From Methanococcus maripaludis C5 (GTDB taxonomy: Archaea; AGJL01; Methanococci; Methanococcales; Methanococcaceae), in NCBI RefSeq assembly GCF_000016125.1, contig NC_009135.1:1716762-1780761 (forward strand): a stretch of 64,000 nt of DNA, written 5' to 3'. Numbering within the stretch: the stretch's first letter is position 1; each line of letters opens with the position of its first letter. The translations under genes and the position numbers were made by a program. Below the pieces are notes generated by a model, which saw only the letters and a list, made by a program, of their open reading frames with translations, had not been told where the DNA came from and searched no databases. Positions 34,845 to 43,816 of this stretch are shown in pieces.

Positions 34845-36188
34845 TTATATGCTCTCAACTTTTATAACGTTTGTTTTTTTCTCGCCTTTCGGATGTCCGA
34901 GCGTTACAACGTAAATCCCTTTATCGATTATATCTTTCGCAATTTTTTTAGATATTTCAAGTACCTCATCAACATCCCCTATTTCATCAATTTTTATTGG
35001 AATTACCCCCCAAACTAATCTTAATTTTCTAAAAACTATATTTTCAGGAGCAAGTGCAATGATTGGTGAGTTAAAACGGAATTTTGAAATTCTGAGCGGA
35101 GTTTTTCCAGATGTTGTTGGAGTAATTACAATTTTAGGATTTAATTTTTTTGAAAGAGCTTCAACTGCGTAAGCAATTCCTGAATAAATTGAATGTTCTT
35201 CAAAGTCTATTTCTTGTTTATATTTTGAAATATCTCCTTCTGAAACTCTTGCAATATTATCGAGAGTTTTTATCGAATCAATTGGGTATTTTCCAATAGT
35301 TGTTTCATTTGAAAGCATTAAACAGTCAGTACCATCAAATATTGCATTTGCAACATCTGTAACTTCTGCTCTTGTAGGATAAGGATTATTTACCATTGAA
35401 TCAAGCATCTGAGTTGCAGTAATTACAAGCTTTCCCTTTTCATTTGCAAGTTTTATAATATTCTTTTGAATTATGGGCAGATATTCAATGGCAACTTCAA
35501 CTCCAAGATCCCCTCTTGCAATCATTACCCCATCCGAATGATTTAAAATCTCATCAATGTTTTTTAATCCTTCTTTAGTCTCAATTTTTGCAATAACTGA
35601 GCAATTTCCGGAATTTTCTTTAATTAAATTTTTTAAATTCAAAATATCCGTTTCACTTCTAACAAATGAAAGTGCAATGTATTCAAATTCATTTTCAATT
35701 GCAAATTTCACATTTTTTATATCTTCACTCGTTAAATCGTTTGGAAAACATCCTTCAGGAAAGTTTACTCCCATTTTTTCTTTTATGTGTCCACCAACCA
35801 AAACACGGGCATTTATCTCTTTTTCAACATTTTCAACGATTAATTTCACTTTTCCATCATTAATCAGGATATTTTGGCCTTTTTCAATACATTCTGGGAT
35901 ATATGAAATTAAAATATCTTTTCCAATTTTTACGACTTGATTTTCAACGAGTTCTGAAAAATTTGATTTTTTTATTCTAATCTTGTTTCCCTTTAAATCC
36001 ATGAGTTTTGCAATATTTTTTTCATTTAAAATATCGAGATATTTTTCAATATTTTTTGTATTTGCATGGGACATGTTAAAGCGAATCCCATCAATAAACT
36101 CAAGACTTTTTTCAAAATCTTCCTCAAGAGATGGCCCCATAGTAACCAGAGTTTTGGTTTTTCTATATTCAGTCGATTTTTCAACCAA
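34845..36188 (-). CDS. pyk: Pyruvate kinase
   Basis: 447 residues. Family features: TKTLVTMGPS, GIRFNMSHAN, MDLKGNKIRIKK, IAKIETKEGLKNIDEI, DGVMIARGDLGVEV and TATQMLDSM with the DVANAIFDGTDCLMLSNETTIGKYP segment, then a C-terminal domain with TPTTSGKTPLRISKFR. Final glycolytic step, PEP to pyruvate with ATP. The start is TTG at 36188 after GGAGGGG. Confidence 0.93.
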   Translation of the reverse strand: MVEKSTEYRKTKTLVTMGPSLEEDFEKSLEFIDGIRFNMSHANTKNIEKYLDILNEKNIAKLMDLKGNKIRIKKSNFSELVENQVVKIGKDILISYIPECIEKGQNILINDGKVKLIVENVEKEINARVLVGGHIKEKMGVNFPEGCFPNDLTSEDIKNVKFAIENEFEYIALSFVRSETDILNLKNLIKENSGNCSVIAKIETKEGLKNIDEILNHSDGVMIARGDLGVEVAIEYLPIIQKNIIKLANEKGKLVITATQMLDSMVNNPYPTRAEVTDVANAIFDGTDCLMLSNETTIGKYPIDSIKTLDNIARVSEGDISKYKQEIDFEEHSIYSGIAYAVEALSKKLNPKIVITPTTSGKTPLRISKFRFNSPIIALAPENIVFRKLRLVWGVIPIKIDEIGDVDEVLEISKKIAKDIIDKGIYVVTLGHPKGEKKTNVIKVESI

Positions 36189-36289
36189 AATACCCCTCCA
36201 AAATGTAAAATTATTAAGTAATTTAAAAAGAAAATGATTTAATAAATTATATCTTAATTTAGTTATAATAACATCGGGGTGGTTAGGTA

Positions 36290-37159
36290 ATGTTTTTTGA
36301 AAAATATATTAAAGATCCGCTACAGTTTGCATGGTCAGATCCGAAAAAAATATTTGTGGGCGGAGTTTTCCAATTAATTTCAATTGGGGGAATAATATCG
36401 GGACTTGTTATAATGTTTGCAAGTTTAATCCCATCTTTAATGGATATTGCACCGGAACTTGCATTATTTGCATCTCTTGGCGGAGTGTTACTCGGTTTTA
36501 TAGTTGCAATGATTGGCGTAGTTTTCACTGCTTTTATTCATGGGTACTACATGAAAGTAATTGAAAATACCCTTGAAGGGAGTTTCGAACTTCCTGAATG
36601 GGAAAATTTTAAAGAACTTTTAACTAAAGGGGCATATCTTTTCCTTGGAATTTTCATTTTACACGTGATATTTGGAATAATAAGCGTTATCGTCACAGCA
36701 CCATTTGTTATACTTTTGATGGTGACCGACACTCGTGCAAATTTGCTGTTTTTCAACATGTTCGTGAATTTGATGTCTTTTGTACTTTCTGTGATCGAAG
36801 CACTTTACATAACCCTTGCAACAATTAATTTCGTAGATAAAAAGGAATTCATGGGATTTTTTGATTTAAAAGAAGTAGTTTCAAAAATATCAATAGAATA
36901 CGTATTTGTACTTGTTGCAGTGGCACTCGTTTCAATATTGGTGGTCATTCCTGTAATCATTATATTATTAATTCCAGTATTGATAGGAATATTTACACAA
37001 AACGTATTTTTAATGATTGCAATAGCTCTTATTGTACTCGCAATGCCGTTTTTACAGATGTTTTTAACGGTATTTGGGTACAGGAGCTATTCAAATTATT
37101 TTTTATCTAAAAAAGAAAGTATTATGGAAGAAAACACGGATTTTGAAAATAATGAATAA
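36290..37159 (+). CDS. DUF4013 family membrane protein
   Basis: 289 residues, about six to seven hydrophobic segments, beginning with the DUF4013 pattern FEKYIKDPLQFAWSDPKKIFVGG and a GYYMKVIENTLEGSFELPEWENFKELLTKGAYL segment between the first membrane hairpins. The family is common in methanogens and lacks an assigned function. The tail is acidic and cytoplasmic-looking. Divergent from pyk, convergent with marker 16. Confidence 0.75.
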   Translation: MFFEKYIKDPLQFAWSDPKKIFVGGVFQLISIGGIISGLVIMFASLIPSLMDIAPELALFASLGGVLLGFIVAMIGVVFTAFIHGYYMKVIENTLEGSFELPEWENFKELLTKGAYLFLGIFILHVIFGIISVIVTAPFVILLMVTDTRANLLFFNMFVNLMSFVLSVIEALYITLATINFVDKKEFMGFFDLKEVVSKISIEYVFVLVAVALVSILVVIPVIIILLIPVLIGIFTQNVFLMIAIALIVLAMPFLQMFLTVFGYRSYSNYFLSKKESIMEENTDFENNE

Positions 37160-37183
37160 TTATTTTTAATTTTAAAATAACTC

Positions 37184-38350
37184 TTACATTTTAAATTCTT
37201 CTTTTTCAATTCGTTTTTTAAGTTCTTTTGCAAGTTTCAATGCTCTAATCCTATCAGACTGCCTACAAGTTATTGGAATTCCCATGATATTTTTTCTATC
37301 CATCTGGTATACTCCATAAGCACACGAATCAACACAGACTCCGCATCCAAAGCAATTTTCATTCGGAAGTGTTCTTTTTCCCAAATGATCAAGCCTTACA
37401 ATTGCATTTGTTGGGCACATTTTTTGAGCTTCACAAAAATCACAAACCCTGCACCTGTTAATATCAATTTTAGGCCTTAAATCAGCATTTTCCCATACTT
37501 CGGAATATTTTCCAGAACCTAGACTCGTTCTTCCAAATACATTTGTTAGTGGAAGTTCTATTTCAGAATCAAGCGCCTTTAAATATTCTTTATTTTTTTC
37601 GTTTACTTCAATTGGAACTGCAATAGTATTGAATATCTCTGCACCTGCCGAAGTTGTAAATCCCCCAATGTAGTATTTATCCATTTCATGCATATCTGCT
37701 GAAACCATCATATTTGGTTTTTCTTTTGAGGATCTGGTTCCATATCCTAAAATAAGTCCTTCTGCACCATTCACAAGTATTTTTTTTCCAGTAATGTATT
37801 TTTCATCAGAATTCATATTTTGAAGCGGATTTAGTTCCCCGCAGCCTGAAAATGATGCTTCTCCAGATTTTAACATTTTTCTGTGAAATATCGTGTTTAT
37901 GGGATCTCCAGTGTTTGTTAGTGCCACATAATTTTTAAATGCATTTCTGGTTCCAACAAGTCTTGCAGTTGGCATATCATTTAGTTTTAATGTTTTTTTA
38001 TACGTTTTTCCATCTGATTCAACGACTGCTTCAACTTCTTTTCCAGAAATCAATTCTTTAAATAAAAATCCGCCACCGTAATTTCCAGAATGTTTTGTTC
38101 CATAAATTGTGCAGTCCACGCTACCCAAAAATTCATTTGGGCAAGGTCCCGGATATCCTTCAATTCCATTTAAATAGAATTTTTCAGCTTTTTTAAATGA
38201 TTCACCAATGGGTATATGAAATATCCCTAAAGTTCCAGACATTATTCCGCAAGTGCCTGCTGTTACGACGTCAACTTCGTCAATTTTATCTTCTTCGTTA
38301 TTTCTTACCATTTTTTTTAATTCATCAACAGTAATTATTACTTTTTCCAT
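37184..38350 (-). CDS. Methanogenesis marker 16 (DUF39 plus two [4Fe-4S] ferredoxin motifs)
   Basis: 388 residues. A DUF39 domain (TAGTCGIMSGTLGIFHIPIG, GYPGPCPNEFLGSVDCTIYGTKHSGNYGGGF, SGCGELNPLQN) fills about the first 300 residues. The C-terminal part carries ferredoxin cysteines (CRVCDFCEAQKMCP and CFGCGVCVDSCAYG). DUF39 relatives take part in homocysteine synthesis from aspartate semialdehyde; this branch is the methanogenesis-marker-16 group, whose exact role is open. Start ATG at 38350 follows GGTGCCATT; a longer frame lacks a ribosome site. Confidence 0.85.
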   Translation of the reverse strand: MEKVIITVDELKKMVRNNEEDKIDEVDVVTAGTCGIMSGTLGIFHIPIGESFKKAEKFYLNGIEGYPGPCPNEFLGSVDCTIYGTKHSGNYGGGFLFKELISGKEVEAVVESDGKTYKKTLKLNDMPTARLVGTRNAFKNYVALTNTGDPINTIFHRKMLKSGEASFSGCGELNPLQNMNSDEKYITGKKILVNGAEGLILGYGTRSSKEKPNMMVSADMHEMDKYYIGGFTTSAGAEIFNTIAVPIEVNEKNKEYLKALDSEIELPLTNVFGRTSLGSGKYSEVWENADLRPKIDINRCRVCDFCEAQKMCPTNAIVRLDHLGKRTLPNENCFGCGVCVDSCAYGVYQMDRKNIMGIPITCRQSDRIRALKLAKELKKRIEKEEFKM

Positions 38351-38631
38351 AATGGCACCAAAAATAGTTTTTAATCGATCCTTTTTAATTCTCCACAATC
38401 TTCTGTTACAATGTTTTGGAAGATATATATTAAGAAATTTTTGGAAAATCAACAGGCCGTTTTAAAGTTTTGATTATGAAAAATATTTTTAACTTACTTA
38501 TGTATTTATATGGCTAAAAATCATAATTTTAAGTATGTTCTAAAACAACGTTATTTTAGTTTTTAATTTCCAATTAAATGATTTACTAGTATCAAGGTTT
38601 GATTTTGGAGTTTTTTTGGGTGGGGCGAATC

Positions 38632-38856
38632 ATGTTAAATTTTGAAATAATTCGTAAAGATGAAATAATTGCAAATGGAAATTATGTTGATGATATTGGG
38701 CCAAATGGGAAAATATTTATAATTCCTAAAAATTTGGAAGAAGGAATGAAAATAACGGCTTTTTTAAATGAAATTTCTAAGAAAATCCATAAAATAAAAT
38801 CAAAAAATGAATTTTCAGACATAGTTGTGGGGGAATACTCTTTGAAGTTTGAATAA
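38632..38856 (+). CDS. Small conserved protein of unknown function
   Basis: 74 residues beginning MLNFEIIRKDEIIANGNYVD, with beta-strand-like N-terminal half and a helical segment (MKITAFLNEISKKIHKIKSKNE). Start ATG at 38632 follows GGTGGGGCGAATC. No membrane segments or motifs recognised. A hairpin TTTACT...AGTAAA near 38892-38913 may terminate it. Confidence 0.6.
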   Translation: MLNFEIIRKDEIIANGNYVDDIGPNGKIFIIPKNLEEGMKITAFLNEISKKIHKIKSKNEFSDIVVGEYSLKFE

Positions 38857-38937
38857 ATATAAATTAGATTTAATAATTATTCAGAATTTTATTTACTACT
38901 TTTTTTAAGTAAACTTTCAAGTTTGTACATGTTTAAT

Positions 38938-38982
38938 ATACCACCACAGATATTCATTTTTAAACTAAAATTCTGGTGGTAT
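38938..38982 (+). promoter_or_regulatory. Hairpin that would sequester the methyltransferase ribosome site
   Basis: ATACCACCA (38938-38946) is the exact complement of TGGTGGTAT (38974-38982), and the second arm contains the GGTGG ribosome site for the GTG start at 38985. The loop is 27 nt. If both arms are in the transcript, pairing would hide the ribosome site. If transcription starts inside the loop, the same inverted repeat could instead act as a DNA operator. Confidence 0.5.
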
Positions 38983-38984
38983 TA

Positions 38985-39767
38985 GTGGAATTAAAATTGT
39001 CTGTACCTCAGTGGCACTACAGCATGCTTTTAGATGATGAGCGGGTTTCAGTATTTAAAGAAGCAGTCGAAACTTCTGTAAAATCTGAAGATATTGTATT
39101 TGATCTAGGGACTGGAAGCGGGATTCTTGCAATGATTGCAGCAAAAAATGCAAAACACGTTTATGCAGTTGAATTAGACCCAATAACAACCGAATATACT
39201 AGAGAAAATATCAAAGAAAACGATTTTAAAAATATCACTGTTATTGAAGATAATGCAGCTTACTATCCATTTTCAGAAAAAGCAGACCTTGTAATTGCAG
39301 AACTTCTCGATACAGGATTGATCACCGAGCCACAAGTTCCTGTTTTAAATTCAATAATTGAAAAAGGGCTTTTAAAAAAAGGGGGAATTATTATCCCTGA
39401 AGAAGTTTACAACTCTGCACAGCTCGTTAAATCAAAAATGGGTCACATTTACTATGACGAAGAAGTAACTTCAGAAGAAGTTTCAAACGAGACTGTTTAC
39501 GATACAATTAATTTTTATCAGGTAAATGATGAAGATGTCGAATATTTACTCGAATTTGATTTAAATGAAGACGTAAAAAATCCTGCTGTGAGATTGAACA
39601 CGTATACTAAATTAAAAACTGATCTAATTTCAGGTTCAAGTCCAATGTTAAATCCACCACTTGTAATTCCAATAAATGGTGAACTAAAAGCAGGTACTGT
39701 TAAAATAAAATTATCTTACATAATGGGCGGAGATTTGGAGTCCATAGACGTTCAAATTATAAAATAG
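38985..39767 (+). CDS. SAM-dependent methyltransferase, PRMT-like
   Basis: 260 residues, class I Rossmann methyltransferase: IVFDLGTGSGILAMIAA (motif I), HVYAVELDP and LVIAELLDTGLITEPQVP. The last resembles the double-glutamate loop of protein arginine methyltransferases, with one acidic residue changed, and a C-terminal beta-rich domain follows as in that family. The N-terminal VPQWHYSMLLDDERVSVFKEAV also fits. Start is GTG at 38985, five bases after GGTGG. The substrate is not predictable. Confidence 0.72.
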   Translation: MELKLSVPQWHYSMLLDDERVSVFKEAVETSVKSEDIVFDLGTGSGILAMIAAKNAKHVYAVELDPITTEYTRENIKENDFKNITVIEDNAAYYPFSEKADLVIAELLDTGLITEPQVPVLNSIIEKGLLKKGGIIIPEEVYNSAQLVKSKMGHIYYDEEVTSEEVSNETVYDTINFYQVNDEDVEYLLEFDLNEDVKNPAVRLNTYTKLKTDLISGSSPMLNPPLVIPINGELKAGTVKIKLSYIMGGDLESIDVQIIK

Positions 39768-39775
39768 GGATTTTT

Positions 39776-40585
39776 ATGAAGATTGGAATATTGGCCCACA
39801 AAAAAACGCCCGAAAACCTGATGATTTTTGAAGAACTTAAAAAAAGATGTAGCGTTGAATTTATAGACCCTTTAGAAGTTTTTTTAGGTTATGAAACTTA
39901 TGAATTTGATTTAATTTTATCAAGGATTGAACGGGATTTTTTAAAAGAAGGAATTTATGTTTTAAATGATATTTCAGAAAGTATTCCAGTTATAAATTCA
40001 GCTGAAACCATTCAAACATGCCAGAATAAATATCTTACCTACTTAAAATTAAAAAAAGTATCTCCAAAATCATTTTTAACCTATTCAAAAGATATTTCCG
40101 GAATTATTGAAAAAATAAATGGTATTTTTGGATACCCTTGCGTTGTAAAGCCAATATATGGTGGATACGGGGACGGAGTTTTGAAAATAAATTCGGAAAC
40201 TGAATTGATTGAAGTTTTTGATAAAAAAGATGAACAAAGTGAACGTTTCGTTCAGGAGTTTATTCCATACATTCATGACATTCGGGTTTTCGTGTTGAAT
40301 AACGAAATTATCGGTTCGATGGAAAGAATTCCAAAAAACAGTTGGAAAGCAAATTATTCGCTTGGTGCAGAAATAAAGGAATTTAAACTATCAAACGAAG
40401 TTGAAGAAATGGTTTTGAATTCTGTAAAAAAATTGGGTGCAGGTATCGTTGGAATCGATGTTTTAATTTCAAAAGATAAAAATTACATTTTAGAATCAAA
40501 TATTACGCCACAATTTCGAGGAATGATGAATTTTGTAAATGTTCCCGAAAAAATTGCAGATTACTGTTTAAATTACTTAAAATAA
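39776..40585 (+). CDS. ATP-grasp ligase of the RimK family
   Basis: 269 residues with RimK/MptN/CofF-type ATP-grasp features: N-terminal Rossmann-like part ending SRIERDFLKEGIYVLNDI, then NKYLTYLKLKKVSPKS, YPCVVKPIYGGYGDGV (ATP loop), FVQEFIPYIHDIRVFVLNNEIIGSMER and GIVGIDVLISKDKNYILESNITPQFRG. Relatives add glutamate to coenzyme F420 or tetrahydromethanopterin, or to ribosomal protein S6. Which amino acid and acceptor is used here is undecided. Eight bases after the methyltransferase. Confidence 0.78.
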   Translation: MKIGILAHKKTPENLMIFEELKKRCSVEFIDPLEVFLGYETYEFDLILSRIERDFLKEGIYVLNDISESIPVINSAETIQTCQNKYLTYLKLKKVSPKSFLTYSKDISGIIEKINGIFGYPCVVKPIYGGYGDGVLKINSETELIEVFDKKDEQSERFVQEFIPYIHDIRVFVLNNEIIGSMERIPKNSWKANYSLGAEIKEFKLSNEVEEMVLNSVKKLGAGIVGIDVLISKDKNYILESNITPQFRGMMNFVNVPEKIADYCLNYLK

Positions 40586-40607
40586 ATTTTAAAAAAGTTA
40601 TTTTTAA

Positions 40608-41273
40608 TTATTCCTTGTTTTCGCTTGAAAATACTTTTCTAACTTCATCCAATGAGTCTGTTTTAGCTAAAATTAAGATTCTATCGTATGCTTTTAATTC
40701 AGTACTTCCATCAGGGATTTTTAACTCGTTTCCTTCATAGATTGCGATAATAACGTAATCTTTTGCCCCGCCAAGTTCCCTGATTTTTTTATCTGCAACT
40801 TTCGATGTCGGAGGGATTATAAGCTCTAAAATTTCAGCATCTCCTCTTCCAACGATTGCAAGGTCTACAACGCCAGGTCTATCGATTAATTTTTCGATAT
40901 AATTTGCTGCAACGAGTTCAGGGCTAATTACAACGCCAATTCCAAGGCTTTCAAATACATCTTTGTAATCCGGCTCACTTACCCTTGCAATGGTTTTTGG
41001 AACATTGAATTTCTTTGCGATTAATCCACTGATCAGATTAATTTCCTGGTTTCCAGTAACTGCGATAAATATGTCTGCATCTTCAATTCCTGCGTTTTCA
41101 AGAGATTTTGTTTTTGTACAGTCTCCGTTAATTACGAGTGCATCGATTTCGCCTGCAACTTCTTCGCATGTTTTTTTGTTTTGATCTAGCAACACCAAAT
41201 CATGCCCTTTACCAGAAAGCGATTTTGCAAGCGACATTCCAACTCTACCCATTCCTGCAATGATAATATACAT
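40608..41273 (-). CDS. trkA: TrkA-type NAD-binding potassium-transport regulator
   Basis: 221 residues: TrkA-N Rossmann domain (IIIAGMGRVGMSLAKSLSGKGHDLVLLD, NGDCTKTKSLENAGI) to about residue 130, then a TrkA-C domain (LELIIPPTSKVADKKIRELGG). It is a cytoplasmic regulator of Trk/Ktr-type potassium channels. No channel gene (trkH) lies in the window. Ribosome site GGTG is eight bases upstream of the ATG. Confidence 0.85.
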   Translation of the reverse strand: MYIIIAGMGRVGMSLAKSLSGKGHDLVLLDQNKKTCEEVAGEIDALVINGDCTKTKSLENAGIEDADIFIAVTGNQEINLISGLIAKKFNVPKTIARVSEPDYKDVFESLGIGVVISPELVAANYIEKLIDRPGVVDLAIVGRGDAEILELIIPPTSKVADKKIRELGGAKDYVIIAIYEGNELKIPDGSTELKAYDRILILAKTDSLDEVRKVFSSENKE

Positions 41274-41375
41274 TTCATAAACACCTTTTATGTTAAATTC
41301 GTAGATTTGACATTTACCATATTATATATGCAGTACTTATTAATATGCCATATATGATGATTTTTCAGAGTTGCT

Positions 41376-41633
41376 TTACTCCTTAGGCCATATATTAAAA
41401 CATTTTAAAAAAGAGCTGAGGGTAGGAACAATATCTGTAACTTCATGCCTAATGATGGAATTTATCACCAGCTGAAAAATGGAAAATGCAGATAACGCAT
41501 CTGAAAACTTAAAGTGTCTTAAAATATATGAATATGGGTATATTAACGCAAGAATGATTTGAAATTTCTTTAGGGATACAATGTCATCTGTAATGGGTAT
41601 TTCAAAAAGAAATTCTAAAAGTACGGAAATCAT
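41376..41633 (-). CDS. Small hydrophobic protein, coupled to the preceding gene
   Basis: 85 residues with two hydrophobic stretches (FQIILALIYPYSYI near 25-40 and ALSAFSIFQLVINSII near 46-62). Its ATG lies two bases after the stop of the 101-residue gene and there is no separate ribosome site, so translation would depend on coupling. Family not recognised. It could be chance, though the lack of internal stops and the tight junction favour a gene. Confidence 0.45.
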   Translation of the reverse strand: MISVLLEFLFEIPITDDIVSLKKFQIILALIYPYSYILRHFKFSDALSAFSIFQLVINSIIRHEVTDIVPTLSSFLKCFNIWPKE

Positions 41634-41635
41634 GA

Positions 41636-41941
41636 TTAATTGTTAACCTTACTTTTAATCTTATTTCTAACGTAATTTTTTAAATCTTCTTTCGTCTTTA
41701 GTTCTGATTTTTTTTCATGATAAATAGTTCTTAAATTATCGACATCCGAGGTTAAATCAACGTCATATCGCTCTTTTAACTTTTTCATTACTTTATCCAT
41801 ACATTTGTGATTTTTTGAGGTTAAACTTGCATATGCATGGCCCAAAAGTGTTTTAAACTCGTCGTCCGAACTTAAAGAATTATTTACCAATTTTTTAATA
41901 TTTTCCTTGATTTTTTGATATTTATCCTCATCAATGGCCAC
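41636..41941 (-). CDS. Charged helical protein of unknown function
   Basis: 101 residues, lysine- and aspartate-rich, predicted helical throughout (EDKYQKIKENIKKLVNN..., KCMDKVMKKLKERYDVDL...), without membrane segments. Start GTG at 41941 follows GGGATAGT. First gene of a probable two-gene unit with the small hydrophobic gene. Family not recognised. Confidence 0.6.
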   Translation of the reverse strand: MAIDEDKYQKIKENIKKLVNNSLSSDDEFKTLLGHAYASLTSKNHKCMDKVMKKLKERYDVDLTSDVDNLRTIYHEKKSELKTKEDLKNYVRNKIKSKVNN

Positions 41942-42661
41942 ACTATCCCATTATTTAGCTTTTTAAAATGTAGTTAAGATAATTAAAACTCAATTACTAA
42001 TAATGCTAAATTCAATTCTATTACATATTCCAAAACAAGTTCCAAGTTAGATTATTAAATGGACGGTCACAATATAATTTCAAATGTTTTGTATAGGGTA
42101 CAATTCCGTTTTAAATTTATAATCTACTCCTATAAAAGTTTATTTTGCGAATCGGGGCCCACAAACCATGCAATATGGTATATATTTAGAAAAATAATAA
42201 TTTTAACAATAAACGCAATTTTCCTTAAAAAAGAATTTAACACTTATATTGCATGGAACCGAAGATTACAATTTAATTTTCAGCAATGTTTGAAATTATT
42301 TGGTAAAATCTCAAAAAAATGTGTCAATACGATTTAACTATTAATTTAGGACATTTCATATGGTGGAATTTTAAATTGTAATATTAATAATCAAAAAACA
42401 TAAAAAAGCCATAACGTTACTTAACTGAAAATACAATGTCCATTCAAAATTCATAAAAATGCGGATATTTTCAATCTGATGTCATACTTTTTACCAATAC
42501 AAAAAAGAGATAATAAAAAAATTATTTTTAAATATAATTATAATTTGAGTAATTTTTTGGTTATTTTGAACGAATTCTGACCAAAATTTATTTATCGCCC
42601 ATATAATCAAATAAAAAAGAATTAATTTTTTTAATAACAATTATTACTAACATAAATAAAT
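41942..42661. other. 720-bp gene-free stretch
   Basis: The only long frame (42059-42337, 92 codons, plus strand) lacks a ribosome site and reads like random AT-rich translation. CCATGCAATAT (42166-42176) and ATATTGCATGG (42246-42256) are exact 11-bp inverted repeats 69 bp apart, with a local ACCAT/ATGGT pair inside. TATA-like tracts near 42530-42545 could serve an unannotated transcript. Otherwise nothing recognisable. Confidence 0.5.
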
Positions 42662-43225
42662 TTACCCTTTTTTATTTTTTACAATTATTTTTTCAAAATA
42701 TTCGTCATAAGCCCCATGATAGTGAGGTAATTCTATAAAAAGTTCTTCTTCCAACTTCAAAAGTTTATCGTAAGTTTCTTTATCTATTTTTCCAATTAAT
42801 TTATTCGCAATGGCTTTTTTACAGTTAATGCTACATGGAATAAATCCTGATGGAAGTATAATTGCATAAGTGTTTTCATCAAATTCCATATTCTCAATTT
42901 CTTTCAAATGTTCTGAATCTATTCCATACCTTGCAGTTTCAGAAAAAGATTCTACACAGCATTTTGGATAATCTAAAAGCTCACCAAGTTCTAAATCATC
43001 AAGTCTTCGGTATATTCCAAGTTCTGAAGAAACAAATGGGTCTATCGCAGGTCTTATTTCTATTCCGTATTTTTTTACAATTTCAATCTGTTTTTCCAGT
43101 CTTTTTAGAATATATTCAAACATATCTTCAGGCATCGATTGAATATGCTTTGAAAGCACCTGAAATTTATCAGAATTATTTTCTCTTAATTCGACTATTT
43201 TTTTGTAGAGTCTTTCAATTTCCAT
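42662..43225 (-). CDS. DUF483 family protein
   Basis: 187 residues, soluble and acidic, resembling the methanogen DUF483 family. Cysteines in LLDYPKCCVESF and FIPCSINCKKAI (four in all) could bind an iron-sulfur cluster or zinc. The C-terminus is helical. Start ATG at 43225 follows GGGAAATCC. No operon partner is close. Function unknown. Confidence 0.65.
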   Translation of the reverse strand: MEIERLYKKIVELRENNSDKFQVLSKHIQSMPEDMFEYILKRLEKQIEIVKKYGIEIRPAIDPFVSSELGIYRRLDDLELGELLDYPKCCVESFSETARYGIDSEHLKEIENMEFDENTYAIILPSGFIPCSINCKKAIANKLIGKIDKETYDKLLKLEEELFIELPHYHGAYDEYFEKIIVKNKKG

Positions 43226-43308
43226 GGATTTCCCGTTCTTTGAAATTATTTTGTTATATACTATTAGTTAGATGTATTAAAAAAAGATATTGTTTTAAAA
43301 TTGATATA

Positions 43309-43797
43309 CTATTCAAAAACTTTGGACATGCATCCTGCAACAAATCCTGCAATTGCATCGTCTAAAAACATGTAGCCTTCTTTGTCGAGTTTTCCAATAA
43401 TTCCTGGTTTTTTTGCATCGTACCATTTGAAATTGAATGTAGCTTTAGTTCCAGCAATTTCATTTGCAATTGCCATTCCAATAACTTCGTCTGCGTAAAC
43501 GTAAGTCGGATCGCTATCATAATCGAATGGAAGGCCGCCGTTTTTTCCTCTTTCATCCATAACTATTGCAGATATCAAAAGAGTTGATACATTTGGGTTT
43601 TTAATCTGTTTTTCCATAATTTTGAGGAATTTTGTTTCTATTTCTTTTTTTTCAGATTCATCGCAGATACACATGTACATTCCGCATTTTAGCATATTGT
43701 CAAAATTAACGCCCAAATTGGACAAAAGTTTGACAACATCACTTTCCAGCATGTTTTTATCCGATGAATTGCATTTATTTTTTAAAGATTCAGTCAC
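43309..43797 (-). CDS. cobZ: Alpha-ribazole phosphatase CobZ / PgpA-like protein
   Basis: 162 residues. The C-terminal half carries PgpA-family features without membrane helices: YADEVIGMAIANEIAGTKA, NFKWYDAKKPGIIGKLD and MFLDDAIAGFVAG. In Methanosarcina the soluble homologue CobZ removes phosphate from alpha-ribazole-5'-phosphate in cobamide synthesis. I favour a GTG start at 43797 (GTGATTTT upstream). An ATG at 43752 is possible; the ATG at 43818 would overlap the divergent gene's start. Confidence 0.65.
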   Translation of the reverse strand: MTESLKNKCNSSDKNMLESDVVKLLSNLGVNFDNMLKCGMYMCICDESEKKEIETKFLKIMEKQIKNPNVSTLLISAIVMDERGKNGGLPFDYDSDPTYVYADEVIGMAIANEIAGTKATFNFKWYDAKKPGIIGKLDKEGYMFLDDAIAGFVAGCMSKVFE

Positions 43798-43816
43798 AAA
43801 ATCACGCCCTGGTACC

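Noticed and set aside
42059..42337. 92-codon plus-strand ORF in the 720-bp spacer
   Set aside because: No ribosome site, and composition typical of AT-rich noncoding translation.
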